NCBI GenBank assembly: GCA_963965975.1
Contig: OZ014419.1
Coordinates: 3,194,677-3,258,676, forward strand
DNA from: Xestospongia bergquistia
Lineage: Eukaryota; Porifera; Demospongiae; Haplosclerida; Petrosiidae
Direction of reading: 5' to 3'
Length of the DNA stretch: 64,000 nucleotides
A model generated the notes under the pieces. That model ran no database searches and was not told the DNA's origin. It saw nothing but the letters and a program-made list of their open reading frames with translations. A program made the position numbers and the translations under genes. Each line of letters starts with the position of its first letter. Positions within the stretch are counted from its first letter, which is position 1. Positions 45,443 to 57,709 of this stretch are shown here, one piece after another.

Positions 45443-47960
45443 ATGGCTGATGTCCAACTTCCTTCTGAGATGAAGTGTATCGTTTGCTATGCTCCAAGTA
45501 AGAAAACATTATATACTTTACTGTCTATAATACTACTATGACCATTCACTTGCATGATAAGAGCTTACCTACAGATGACTACAGAGTAGAGACACGCCCA
45601 TTACCAGAGATAAGTGATGAAGAGGTACTGGTGAAGGTCTTAGCAGTTGGAATTTGTGCTGGTGATGCCAAGTGCTATGCTGGTGCACCATATTTCTGGG
45701 GTAAATTGCATGGATGGATCTAAATTGATAATGTACGTGAAGTGATGGATGTTATAATTTGTTAATAATTTGTTAATAATTTTTTATTTCATTCATGAAT
45801 TATTGTTGACAATATAGGTAGTGATGTGTGGCCGCAATATGTCCAGCCTCCTGTTATCCCTGGCCATGAATTTGTTGGTGAAGTTGTGAAACTCGGCAAA
45901 GGTCATTCTAATAATAGTCTAGTGTATAATTAGTTGTGTATAATATTGATTCACACCTTTTGAATCCTAAATGTTACCAATGCATGATGAAGTATGGATA
46001 TCTTAATTCCCAGACTAATAACACTTTCCTTTTTTAGGAGCAAAAGAGAAATACCATTTGGAGATTGGTGACTACACTGTGTCTGAAAACATTGTTCCTT
46101 GTTGGAATTGTCGCTATTGTAAGAGAGGAGATTACAACATGTGTAAGTTTCAATTGCACTTTCATAGGGAACACATTCTTTTATTACATGTAGGTATTCC
46201 GCATGATGTATATGGATTCCATCAAACATCATTTGGTAAGCTTATGCTCACAAATTGAATAAATTTTATAAATAGAAATAACCTTTATTAATTTTATAGC
46301 CTTTTTGTGAGCTCAGCTTTGTGTTCTTTCGGTACTGCTGTAAATTATTTTAGTAAAAGTTCAATAAACATTGATGCTATAATTAAAACTAGCATTAAAA
46401 TTAACTATGACTAACTAACACTTACTTAAATTTTGCTATTGTAATTTATAAGTTAAATCACTCAGTGATCATTGCCTTTAGGATTGTTAGGTATTATACT
46501 ACATCAACAAAACCTTTATAATACTACCTCACTTGATATTTATGGTATTAATTACATAATTAGTCAGGTGTTTGGCACTGTTTCAAAATGACAAGCATGT
46601 TTTTCAAAGTTTTATTGTAGTATATTGTCATGTTAATTACAGCTGGTGGCAGATGTTGTGTTTATCAAATAAAAACTAACTAAAAATGACATTGTAGATT
46701 GTTTCAGTAAAATATTACTACTATTATTCTTAATCAATATACTAAAACTATAACTAAAACTAAAATTCATTTCATTAACAAAACAATATTAGTTTTGATG
46801 CTCATAATATTATAGGAGCAATGGCTCAATACATGAAGTACCCTAGCAAGGCTATCAATCATAAGGTATAGCAACAAAGTTAGTCTATCTTCCAGATATT
46901 ATACTAATCATGGTAAATAGCACATTGTTTTGTTACAGACATTGAAAGGTGCAATATTTGTTTGCATACATTTAAACACATGGTTGACACTATTGTAGCA
47001 CATTTTCTTCTGTAGATTCCTAAATCTATTCCTCCTTGGAAAGCTGCATTTATTGAGCCATTAGCTTGTTCTGTACATGCTGTTGAGCTGGGTAATATCA
47101 AGTTCAATGACATTGTGGTTATCTCTGGCTGTGGACCACTTGGTCTGGGAATGGTAGCAGCTGCCAGACTTAAGAGTCCAAAGAAGTTGATTGCTCTTGA
47201 CTTGTTTAAGTGGAAGGTTACTAAATAATCTTACACACAACACACACTGAACTAAGTATTTACACTAGATACATGAATCCATATTCTATTCTCTAGTTGG
47301 ATATTGCCAGTAAATGTGGAGCTGATATTGTCCTTAATCCCACTGAATGCAATGTTGTTGAGGAGGTGAAGAAACTCTCTGATGGATTTGGTTGTGATGT
47401 CTACATTGAAGCCACTGGTAGTCCAGTTTCTGTCCAACAGGGGTACATTGTAATAAAAAATGTAATTTGATTATTCTTATTTCACAGACTTCAAATGATC
47501 TGTCGTCAAGGAACATTTGTGGAATATAGTGTGTTTGGAAAGGAAACATCTGCTGATTGGACAGTTATATCTGATGCTAAAGGTGCTATTTCAATAATAT
47601 GTATGACTGGTAATTTGAACATGTTGTTGTTATAGAATTAACAATTAAGGGTGGTCATTGCAGTCCTTATACGTATCCTGTAGCCATTCAAATGATTGAA
47701 AGAGACCAAATACCTTTGGAAGTGGGTAGACATTGAGTACAATAATTATATAGAGTATTTGTATTTATAATTTCAAGATACTAAGCTTCTGTGTAACATT
47801 TTAATTATAGGATTTAATATAATTTTTTATTAAACTATTTATCACCTCACTATAGGACATTATTACACACCGACTTCCTTTGGAAAATGTTATTGAAGGC
47901 ATAAATCTTGTCAACAAAAGTAGCGAATCTATTAAAATTGTCCTCCTACCATGGAACTAA
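45443..47960 (+). CDS. Zinc-dependent medium-chain (polyol/alcohol) dehydrogenase
   Basis: Eleven exons (45443-45497, 45575-45700, 45818-45901, 46038-46142, 46194-46235, 46816-46865, 47016-47216, 47297-47442, 47488-47582, 47636-47721, 47856-47960) encode 364 aa. The GroES-like catalytic domain contains the zinc-site Cys of VGICAGDAKCYAG and the GHEFVGEV histidine-glutamate. The structural-zinc lobe has four cysteines in CWNCRYCKRGDYNMC. The Rossmann domain carries the nucleotide-binding GCGPLGLGM, with a following ALDLFKWK whose Asp suggests NAD preference. The wording (IPHDVYGFHQTSFGAMAQYM) is closer to threitol/erythritol-type polyol dehydrogenases than to animal class III ADH, in my recollection. 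The substrate is unproven. It is intact. Intron 5 (46236-46815) carries a dispersed repeat. Confidence 0.87.
46330..46800. repeat. Dispersed TTTTAGTT repeat, copy 3, inside a dehydrogenase intron
   Basis: It contains 'aactaaaactataactaaaactaaaatt' type words and ends 'aacaaaacaatattag', matching copies at 1.3-2.0 kb and 6.7-7.17 kb. It fills the only long intron of the dehydrogenase gene. Boundaries are approximate. Confidence 0.5.
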
Positions 47961-48590
47961 AATAATAGCTATTATAAAAAATATTATAACCTATTGCTGA
48001 CAATAATTAATTTGATTAGGTGAAGTTTGAGTGGTTGTGATCAACTTTGGATGCTCTGTTGAAGTAGGCGGATTAAGACTGTTGTATGTGTTGCTGCACT
48101 TAACATGCATTCCTCATTTGAATGTGCTGGTGCAGAAAGCTAATTAATGTCCCATCAACACATGACACTGCTACAAGGAAATTTGTGTTATTTTGAATAT
48201 GAGGCTGAGCTGAAACTCAGTGTTTTTCTTAGAAAATGTAGGAAGAAGCATGTAATCTACAAATGAAATATTTTTCAATAAGTTGCTTTATCTTGGACGA
48301 TATATACAGCTGTCTATTATATCTTCTAGCCATACTATGGTCAGTTTAGTATTGCCAAGTAAGATCAAAACATTGTCATTTGTGATATCAAATAAATCAT
48401 TCCCAACTGATAAAACAGTATTGTCATTTGCAATATCAAATAAATCATTGCCAGTAGGTTTTAGTATTATAACAATTTGTAATTTATTATCAGAAGAAAA
48501 AACACTTGTGTCACAGTCCTGATATTATTCAATGAGGTTATTACTTACAACTATTATCTGGAATTATGCTGGCCAGATGATTGATTTCGT
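47961..48590. other. Dehydrogenase 3' flank with a 48-bp tandem repeat
   Basis: Two copies of a 48-bp unit lie at 48373-48420 and 48421 to about 48460 (ttgtcatttg.gatatcaaataaatcatt). On the minus strand the region 48540 to about 48290 is open and reads a duplicated GNDLFDI.NDN motif, which may be the decayed C-terminus of the SRCR gene. Confidence 0.45.
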
Positions 48591-48593
48591 AAA

Positions 48594-50005
48594 TCACTTT
48601 AATAGAAAACAGTTTTTAAGACAATTGCCAAAGCAAGTAAATAGTAATGTCTGATATCCAGCTTGTCTACATGTTACTATAGCATCTAGTTTGTCCCATC
48701 CAGTACTACACATGCTATCCCAGTATCCATCAAGACATACCTCTACTCTACCCTCATTTACTTGACTTCCTTCAGACAAACCAATAGCACCACTATTTGT
48801 ATATGACTCTGTCAATGATCATTATTAAGTTTATTATCAGTTTGACTTTTTTACCTGTTTGTATTTTCATTTGACATTCCACATCTGCTATGAAATCATC
48901 CTAGAAGTAAAAATGATTATCATAGTAGTAGGAGCAATTGCTCAATGATGTTTATTTCCAGTACAATCACTGTATACATAACCAAATCTTTCGAATTTAC
49001 TATTCAAATATACATCCTTAATTGCTACTGACCCTAAATCAGTGTATGAAATTAATGAAGTATTCAAACACTTCATATAACATTCAGCTTACATAAATCA
49101 TAATATCTCAGCTGTCTGCATACTACTTTAGCATGAGAATAAGACCAATAATATGCTTCAGTTGGCATCCATGCCCCATCTGTATATATCTCTATTCTGC
49201 CTTAATTATCACCTTCTCCATCAAGTGAACGAACTGACCAATTGATACAATTGACAGTATCTTATTATATAGTAAAGAGAAACAGAATTAGTGAAAAAGA
49301 AGAGGCATTAACTTCACCTAAGCAGTAGATCCCTATGATATTAGTATATGAGCTGTAGTAGCCATAGTCATGTTTGGAGTTAAGAAAGTACCATCATGTT
49401 CACAATCAAATCAATCTCACACTATTGATGCAGTGAATGCCTTTCTTCAAAAATGATGTATCAACTAAGATATTCCCTGATAACAGATATGTTAATTGAA
49501 ACACATATATGTAAAATTAATTATTGGTTGATTTAACCAATACATGGTTATACAGGTTGCATCTGACAAACTAATTTTGATCAAAATAATAAACATAATA
49601 CTGTTTTAATTACTAATGTATTATTGCTTATGTAGTTAAATAAACAGTCCATTTATTAATACATTAGTAATCAAAATAGTCTAAAGTTTAATTTTCACAT
49701 ACACAACTTGTATAACCATGTTAACAATCAAAATAAAATAATCAAATAATCAAATAATCAATTTCTATAGTGCCGGATACAGGCAATTGTTTACTCACAG
49801 TTACTGTTGTAATATCCCAATTGTTGACATATAACTCTAGCTTCCTGAAGATTAGAATGTAGCAAACCACGAGAAAAAGAAGTGCCACCATGAATAACTG
49901 CATATAAATCCCCACACTCCACCTCTACATATTTGTATATCTCCTTCATTCGGACTATTTCTTCCAACTATCTCCTTCAATACAGTATGTAGAGTCTGAA
50001 AGAAT
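48594..50005 (-). pseudogene. Decayed SRCR-domain (scavenger receptor cysteine-rich) gene
   Basis: Minus-strand pieces of several SRCR domains remain. 48594-48815 is an open half domain (GRVEVCLDGYWDSMCSTGWD, then TCRQAGYQT). 49085-49262 gives WSVRSLDGEGDN, an in-frame TAA, then GRIEIYTDGAWMPTEA and AKVVCRQLRYYD. 49320-49440 gives a C-terminal half with DCEHDGTFL, then a frame change into KHDYGYYSSYTNIIGIYC. 49800-50005 gives CIEGDSW, GDIQICRGGVWGFICSYSW and EARVICQQLGYY in three different frames. Splice-like borders are still visible. SRCR proteins are secreted or surface recognition proteins, strongly expanded in sponges. The stop and frameshifts make this copy non-functional as it stands. 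Confidence 0.75.
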
Positions 50006-50094
50006 TAAAAGGAAGTCTACATTACTGTATTTGATTACCTTACTTATAACATTGATTAACATGGATAGATTGATAGATAGATTGGGAATACTCA

Positions 50095-51610
50095 GTATTG
50101 CAGTATATCTACTTTCTTATTTGTAGTTTAATTCCAGTAGAAGCAGTGTGTAGAAGAGAGGCAAGATCTTGTATTAACTTGCTCTATCCAAATAATTAAA
50201 TCTCAGGTCAGTCTGACTCAGACCCTCTAACATTATCAACAGATAGATGGATTGGATGAGAAAATGATGTAACAGTACATCAATTCTCTTTACTATAGAC
50301 ATTGGCAAATACCTGACTTTGAAGTAGAAATGAGTGACTTTGAGATTAGAAGGTTTTTAATAGATCCATTACTAAGACTATTGCTCATAGCATTGTTAGT
50401 AGAGACCTCAAGTTTACCATCAGATATAATGCTAATAATTAACTGCACTAATGTGTCCTGTAAATATAAAAATGCAATGTCCATTTACTTCTGTATTAAG
50501 TATTCTGTCCATTAGTAAGATGTATGTCTAAATGTACCTATCCATCAATCTGATAGTCATCTTTGTCTTGCACATCTAATTTATCTTTTTTATGTCACTC
50601 TCACTGATTTTCAGAGATTCCCTCTTTCAGTAAAACATCTTACAACTTGCTTTGGAGGTTGTTTCTCTCTCTTAATCTCTTCCATGCCAGAGAAAGTTTC
50701 ACAGACGTTAGTAAATACCTGACTACGAAGTAAAAATGAGTGCCTTAGTGACTAGGTATGGTGGAACTTTATTCATCTAAGTACCATTAGGCAACTTAAT
50801 TGATGACATTATTGGACATAATTATTCAAGTAAAGAAGTGGTTCCAACATATGAATGGACACATTCACTTGCATATATTTGAGCCCCTCCCCTTCACTTG
50901 TACAGACAGCACTTTACCAATAACAGTCTAGGAGGCCAAAGTTGATTGATAGTAGCAGCTGAATTAACTGCCTCAGTTATAGTACTGTAAACCAGAGGTA
51001 GTAGGACTGCCACATTACTAATTGTAGAAAAGTCTCTTGGTTTAATATATGGAGATTACATCATAATAGAGAACGTATTTAATGGAAATTGAGAGAATAA
51101 TATAGAATAATTTTATATGTGTTTAATGGTACATGTATGTGATTAAATGGATTGTTATGGTACAGGAGATAAACTGCTAAATGGATGGATAAATTGAAGG
51201 ATAGATTAATGGACAGAGGGATTTACTCAGTATTGCAGTATATCTGCTTTCTTACTTGCAGTTTAATTCCAGCAGAAGCAGTGTGTAGAAGAGAGACAAG
51301 ATCTTGTATTAACTGGCTCTGTCCAGCCAAATAATTAAAACACGGACTCGGACCTTCTAACATTATCAACAATTCATAACAATATGTATCAGGCCCTTTA
51401 CTACAACTACTAACTCCCTCAATAGTAGTAATGCAATCATGGCTAGTTTGGCAGAGATACCTTTGGTGCTGTCCATTTCTTGAGACTCTTTTCCCATAGT
51501 TTTTATAATTATGTGTCCTATAAATATAAAAATGCAGTTTCTATTTACTTTTGTCTTAAGTATTCTGTCAATTAGCAACATGTATGTCTAAATGTACCTA
51601 TCAGATCAAA
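50095..51610 (-). pseudogene. Inverted, internally duplicated fragment of a MYCBP2/PHR-like E3 ligase gene
   Basis: Read on the minus strand, this block matches the + strand block at 60.2-60.9 kb. 51225-51330 encodes QLIQDLVSLLHTASAGIKLQ followed by a donor. 51340-51510 encodes CITTIEGVSSCSKGPDTYCYE. 50900-50990 encodes YSTITEAVNSAATINQLWPP. A second, more decayed copy of the first two parts lies at 50095-50480. These words match the region of MYCBP2 (PAM/Highwire/RPM-1) that in human reads 'LIKDLVSLLHTAS..' before the C-terminal zinc and RING modules. Phrases such as 'ctaaatgtacctatc' at about 50530 and 51590 mark the internal duplication. No continuous coding path exists. Confidence 0.7.
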
Positions 51611-53432
51611 ATGTGACAACTGTACGAGAGCAATTAGAGAAAGATTTACACTGTATGCTATGAAAGTGACCAGTAGAGGTAGTAGTAATGATGATGACAA
51701 CAAAGGAGAGGAAAATAACAAAGCTACCATGATATCAGATGTAAGTGTATTTAAAATACATTGTCTCACTTCTAGGGAATGTGTGTACATATATAACTGT
51801 CTCCTTTTGTAGAGTAAAATGGCTTCCACTTACTCTGCAAGTCTTGAGAAACTTCAGTCCATCCTTTCAGCAATGTTGTCCTCCAGCCAGAAGAGACAGC
51901 AACTTGAGCTACAACTGCAGAAACAACTTGAGGTATATGTACAAGAACTTAAAGAAGGAAAGGAACAAGATGACAGTAAGAAAGGAAATATGAGCAAAGA
52001 TGATGAGCTGAAAATAGCTACCCTTCAAGCTGATTTAGGTAAGGTATATTTTATTAAGTAAACACGATTGTGTATTTTGAGAAAAGCTGCCTTACATAAT
52101 TTCATTTTTTCTGTTATCTCTATCAACTTTTTACATTTTTTAGTTTGAACACAAGTGTTTAGAATTGGTTGCTGAGTGACAGTTTATATTGGATGCTACT
52201 GTAATACCAAGGTAAAGACATAGAAATGACTGTTGTCTAGTGATAGAATAACTTTTTAAAAAGTTCCTTTGTTATTGTAGTTATGTGACTACAGTAGTGT
52301 CACACCCATCATGTCTCTCTCCATTACAGGGATACAAAGATTAATCAGTTAGAAAGACAATTAAAAGAGAAGGAGAAAGAAAATTAAAGATCAGAAAATA
52401 CTGTACATGGAACAGTTAGAGGAGGCTCAGAAGGATATAGCTAACTTTGAGAATAGGTGAGAGTAACTTTGTTTAGACCATTTTGAATATAATTCTTGAT
52501 CCAACCTCACAGAGTGTCATCTCTTGAAGCTACACTCAAGGAGAAAGATACACTAATTGAAACACTTCAATCTCTACTTGAACCGGAAGAATCTGAAGAT
52601 ATGCCAGCTATCAGTGGTATACCAGCACAATCAGAGACTGCCACTACCTCTTTAATTGAGTCTATTGGTAGAGAAAAAAGCTTAGAAATTATTCCTACAA
52701 ACTACAAAATGATCATGCCTGTTCAAAGAACCAGTTCTCCATCAAAGCCAGTATATTCACAATTGGACATCCAAGACGAAAGTCATTTAACAAATGATAA
52801 TGTGGCATATGATAGGGGCCTCTCCTCTCAATTACTTAATCGTCTTTATCCTACAACAGTAGCATTAACTCCAGCCTTCCCAACTTACGATCAACATATG
52901 CAAGTCTCAAGGACAAACAATGGTTTAATGAATGGACACACACCTCATTCCCAATTGGGAGCTAGACTGGGAGTTCCATCCATATCTCAGACCCATGTTC
53001 ACAACCATATGGATGTCTCTTCTCACTCCTTTCCTAATACCCCTGAAGTCCAACGAAGGAGGGCTAATTATCACCATGGTTACATATCCCATCCTGTTGT
53101 GTCAGCGGCAGGATCACAACAATGTAGTCCTCTACCAATTCATCAAAAAACCTCATATCCTATTGTGAAATCAAGTTACGAGTCATGTTTACAATAACTC
53201 TATTCAACCTCTAATTCACTCTGGAACTCACAATGTTAGACCCTATATTTCTTTGTCTGATGCCCAATCTTTAGATTCTGATGACTCATTAGACTTTCTA
53301 CTAAGTCCTTCTTCTCCTAGTCAAGTATCTAATTTAGTGAGCTCTAATGGAGTGACTATCCACAAACACTCATCTTCCTTGCCTTCATCAGCACGACGAC
53401 AGTTGGACATTCCTCATTATGAGAAGGTATAA
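51611..53432 (+). pseudogene. Broken coiled-coil, Ser/Pro-rich protein gene
   Basis: Candidate exons are 51611-51740 (..RAIRERFTLYAMKVTSRGS..), 51813-52038 (MASTYSASLEKLQSILSAML.., a coiled coil with QLELQLQKQLEVYVQELKEG), about 52330-52456 (INQLERQLKEKEKEN, then a stop, with IKDQKILYMEQLEEAQKDIA continuing in another frame) and about 52510-53432. The last begins VSSLEATLKEKDTLIETLQS, runs into a low-complexity Ser/Pro/His region and stops at 53195-53197. The reading then continues in a shifted frame to SSARRQLDIPHYEK and a donor. Two frameshifts plus a missing 3' end indicate a pseudogene or an uncorrected sequence. I do not recognise the family. Confidence 0.55.
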
Positions 53433-54484
53433 AATTGACATAACAATCTTTTAATTGCTTGTTAGACTTTAACACCTTATATACATATTAGCCATGTTTA
53501 CTACAGACACTAAATCTTGCCTTTATATTATTATAGTACATATGCCACACTCCTCCATATAGTATTTTTGGCAAAGAAAAATACTCAGCGTGCCAATAGT
53601 TATGTAATTTTGCACTGGATTATGTGGATTCCATTTATGCTTGTGTAATGATATGTCTATATACTGTGGTATTGATGTTATGCTTTGAAGTATGGTATAG
53701 ATTACATTGCAATGAATAGAATTAGTCTGTCAGGTAGTGTGACATGTATAGAGTGTGTATGGGCAATAGATACATTTCTGTTTGCATGTTTTCTACCACA
53801 CAAATAAATAAAGCATTCATCAAAAGCCTTATTATATTTAACAAGAATTCCCTCAAGATATACACCTACGTGATATGAATGACGAGAGAAGATTATAATT
53901 TTAAGGATGTCTTGTCTAGAGTTAACCCATTTTTGCTTATTGCCAATTTTTATGACTTCAATTTCTCAGTGATATTCTTACTTTATTTTGTTATAACTCT
54001 CAAATTTAAGAGATTTAGCATTCAAAATTATTATGTGAGGTGTTATTGAAGTAGAATTAAGACTAAGTAAAGTGGTAATAATTCTGTTAAATAATTTTTA
54101 GAATTTATTCATTTGCATTTTTAATTGTCATGTGTAGGTCAGTCTCAAGATTCTGTTGTTCTCATGGAAGGAGGTCCTTTTCATAGTCATTCTAGTTATG
54201 AGAGAAATATCCACACATCCTTAAATTTATGACTGTTTTTAACAATATTTTTTAAGTTTATCCCTATCATTTTTACTAAAGGAACATAATAATTATGATT
54301 TTGATTTAAAGAAGTGTTTTTTTAATTTTTATATTCTTAAAATTATCTATCATCATAATTACATGTAGTAAAACATTAATAAATAGATTATAAATGTATT
54401 ATTGAGATTCAACCATTTTCAATATCATAACTCTCTAAACCTACAAAACAATAATTTTAGTAACACACAGGTTATATAGACCAG
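53433..54484. other. Intergenic AT-rich stretch
   Basis: I see no coding signal. A tandem 'aataaataaagc' at about 53803 is a possible polyadenylation signal. Confidence 0.45.
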
Positions 54485-56540
54485 TTATCTCTTCTTTCCT
54501 TTGCCTTTTCCTTTCTTCCCTTTTTTGCCCTTTTTCTTGCCACTTTACCATAAGGCCCAAGGTGTCTACAAACCATAACTCCCCTCCACCATGCTTGAAG
54601 CTATAAAGAACCAACCAATATATATGACTGACTAGCAATTTTGTAATACCTTAGTTGCTGCTTCATTCTCTTTCCTGTCTTGTTCTTCTTTTCGTCTTTG
54701 TCTCTCTTTCATAGCACGATGTTCAACTACAACTTCTTCTCTTTCTTTGTACTACAATAACAGAATGGAAGTGTCTTATCAAATAAAGTTCACTTACATT
54801 TTTTTGTAAGCTCATCTATTTTCTGAAGACCTGCAGCTTTCTCAGACTACAAGCAAATAGTATCTAATGTCAGATTATTATAGACTGTCTTTATTTCTTG
54901 GACATCAATTGTCTTCATTTCAAGATCTTCCCCATAGCGTGTCATCCAGTACTCCACTTTGCCATCTAGATCCTTTATTATATATACAATGCTGTCAATA
55001 TATGTGCATGTACTAATGTAATCAGTTACAATGTTACATTGGCACATCCATTTAGTGGTAATGGATGTATTATAATTCTTACCTCAACATGTTTCTTTAA
55101 GTAGTTCTCAATTTCAGCATGCGCTCTTTTCTCTTCAGCTAACTGTTGGGATAGTCTTACTTTCTCCTCTTCAATGTCGTTCTCTTAGTTTTGGTGTTTG
55201 CGCTGGCTACATTGGACCCTTACCTTTATATAAGAGACAATGTTGGTGTGTTAAAATCAAGTAATTTACCTTTAATTGTTTCTTGACATACTTGTTAACA
55301 AGTCCTGTATGATCTTTAAGTTCCTGGAGTTGATCCTTGAAGTGAGCTATTTCTTCATCTAACTTCTACAAAGGAGATATAGAAGGAATTGAACTATAAC
55401 AGTCTGGTTATTCAATAGATTGTATTTATTTGATGTGAAATGTATCACAACAATCTTACAACTATTTTCTCTTCTTTCTCTTTTCTAAACTTCCAACAGT
55501 TGCTTCTTGAGTTTCTTTATCCCCTTTCTACAATCTTGTTCTCTAATTAACAGTACAGTTAACACAACAAGACAAATGTGTGCTCTACCTCTTCACAGTC
55601 TCTTCCATTTCTCCCTTTTTATTTTGATAAGACGACACACTACTTTGCAGGGAGTCTATAGTACCAGTCTCAACTACCTCATGTAGTGTGTCCTTCATTA
55701 TAGACATCAAAAAGTCTCATTTCAATTTCTCTACATTATCAGCCACTGCTCTGACATTATTTGTTGCTATAACAAGAGAACATGATGAATCTCACATACA
55801 ATAAACATAGGATACTTTGTGCAGCCATTGATAAACCATGCATCTCTTCTTTCGTTTGTTCTTGTCCATATCTTAATTTCTCAAATTGTTCTTCCAGTTG
55901 GTACTGGTTCTCTAAAATTTCTGCCAGAGTATCAGTCAAGGCCTGTCAAGACATAATAATAACATCATGCTGTATGTACTATAATTGTGTCCTGTTATGA
56001 GTTAAGTTCATTTTATAGCTAATGCCTGCATGACAAAAAAACAATGCTTTGTTGACTTTCCAAAATGTAATGTATATTAGGAACTTTACAAGTTGGTTGG
56101 TCAGGTCTATAAATGGCTAGCGGTTCTAAAATAGTCCTTAACATAGCACCAATTGTATATTTGTATATATTAGTTGTTTACAAACCAGACTCCACTCATA
56201 GAGTACCTTATGTCAAACAGGGGAATAGAGTCTTGTTCACTAGACCACTATAGACCACTATATAATATGATTATGGATCTGTCATACTTACATCTACATT
56301 AGCTGATGGCTTTCCAAGTTCCAACAGTTGGTGTAATGGCTTTCAATACAGACAACTGATTAATACTATCTCTTAAGACAGCAACCTCTCTAGAGATGAA
56401 GAAAACGTCAAGTTAAGTCTTTAGTTATATATTGAATTAAACTTACCTTTATAACAGAGTAAATGGCTCTGTATGTATATGTGAAGAAGATAATTATACT
56501 CTAGTCCTGTTTGGTCATCCAAGTTCAATGCTGTCGTCAT
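54485..56540 (-). pseudogene. Dynein regulatory complex subunit 9 (IQCG)-like gene, disrupted
   Basis: Minus-strand exons in order: 56538-56540 ATG (MTTALNLDDQTGLEYNYLL), about 56320-56400 (VAVLRDSINQLSVLKAITP), about 55815-55945 (LTDTLAEILENQYQLEEQFE), about 55270-55370 (KLDEEIAHFKDQLQELKDHT), about 55085-55220 (VRVQCSQRKHQN, in-frame TAA, ENDIEEEKVRLSQQLAEEKR), about 54850-54970 (DLDGKVEYWMTRYGEDLEM), about 54660-54845, and a last exon with an IQ motif (LQAWWRGVMVCRHLGPYGK) and a Lys/Gly tail (KKGKKGKKGKGKGKKR, stop 54485-54487) in a different frame. The order of the coiled coil, VRVQCSQ, IQ motif and basic tail fits DRC9/IQCG, a ciliary nexin-dynein component. A TAA, a 7-A run that breaks phase at about 54802, and the tail frameshift indicate decay. 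Confidence 0.6.
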
Positions 56541-57360
56541 GGCAACATTTATATTAACCCTTGTCAACAATTGAAAACAATGACTAATAAAAATAATTAA
56601 TTATCAAAACTAAAATTTAATGATTATCAATATTGGATATGGTACAATGGACGCTTTCTGTTGTATCTTCAAAAAAGAAATCTTCTTGGGAAACAAACGT
56701 CTATTTAGATGCTAAACTAACTCATTTTCCTTTAGTTGAAACTGATCATTTTTACAAACAAGACTTAGTCTCACATTTTAGAGTTCAGCTGCTAGCCAGG
56801 TGCAATGGACAAGTCTAGAATTTGGTCCTAAATGTGGTTTTGTACAACAAAAAAACAAACTGGCCAGTTTGTTCATTCTGGTGATAGTGAAGCTCCACAG
56901 TTACTGTTGTATCATCAGTGATTACCACTGATTAATGATTAGTATTAATTGATGGATGTTCTGATTTTCAGCACTTTGAATTAAATTCTCCTGCTAGACT
57001 GGTTTTCATACCAGGTATATCCTGACTCCTGAATTACATGTGTCACTAAAGGATCAATTTCTTCACTTCTCTGTTTATCCATTTATCTACTCCCATTCAT
57101 CCATTCATATAACCAACCAACCATTTGTCCATCTATCTGCTCATCCATCCATCCATCCATTCATTTGGTAAGCCAGCCCCCTATCCATTTATCCAATAAT
57201 CTATAAATAAATATTTATTTATTTATTTTATTTAGGTAACAAAGTACGTATTATAGTTAATGCTGAAAAATGATACCAGTTATTATTGTCTGCATGTACA
57301 TGTACCATGTGCTGTTGGCCAAGAGGTAATGATGTCACTTAATTCTTTAGAGTGTATTCT

Positions 57361-57376
57361 CTCTCTCTCTCTCTGC
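57361..57376. repeat. (TC)n tract
   Basis: Short CT/TC run inside unit 1. The matching position of unit 2 (59498-59540) has a longer one. Confidence 0.85.
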
Positions 57377-57593
57377 CTCTCTCTAAAGATGGTCCTGGTA
57401 CATACAGCATTGTTCAATGTGGTCATAATATTTGTTCCAAACTTAATGCGAAGGGATCTCCCGTTGACTAATCAGCTATTGGACAAGTTGTATTACATTT
57501 GACAAAGATCAATAAAGAAGCTTGTAAGAGTCTGGAATGTATTCCCATACAGTGAGTAGTAGCTAATATAATACATACATGTATCATCTGACA

Positions 57594-57594
57594 C

Positions 57595-57640
<46 letters not shown>

Positions 57641-57709
57641 CACACACACACACACAGACACACAGACACAGACACACAGACACAGACACACATAGACACA
57701 GACACAGTT
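57594..57709. repeat. (CA)n and (CAGACA)n microsatellite
   Basis: About 60 bp of CA is followed by a CACAGA/CAGACA mosaic. It creates spurious Cys/Val frames on the minus strand. Confidence 0.95.

Noticed and set aside
57468-57705. Cys/Val-rich minus-strand frames.
   Set aside because: Translation of the CA microsatellite.
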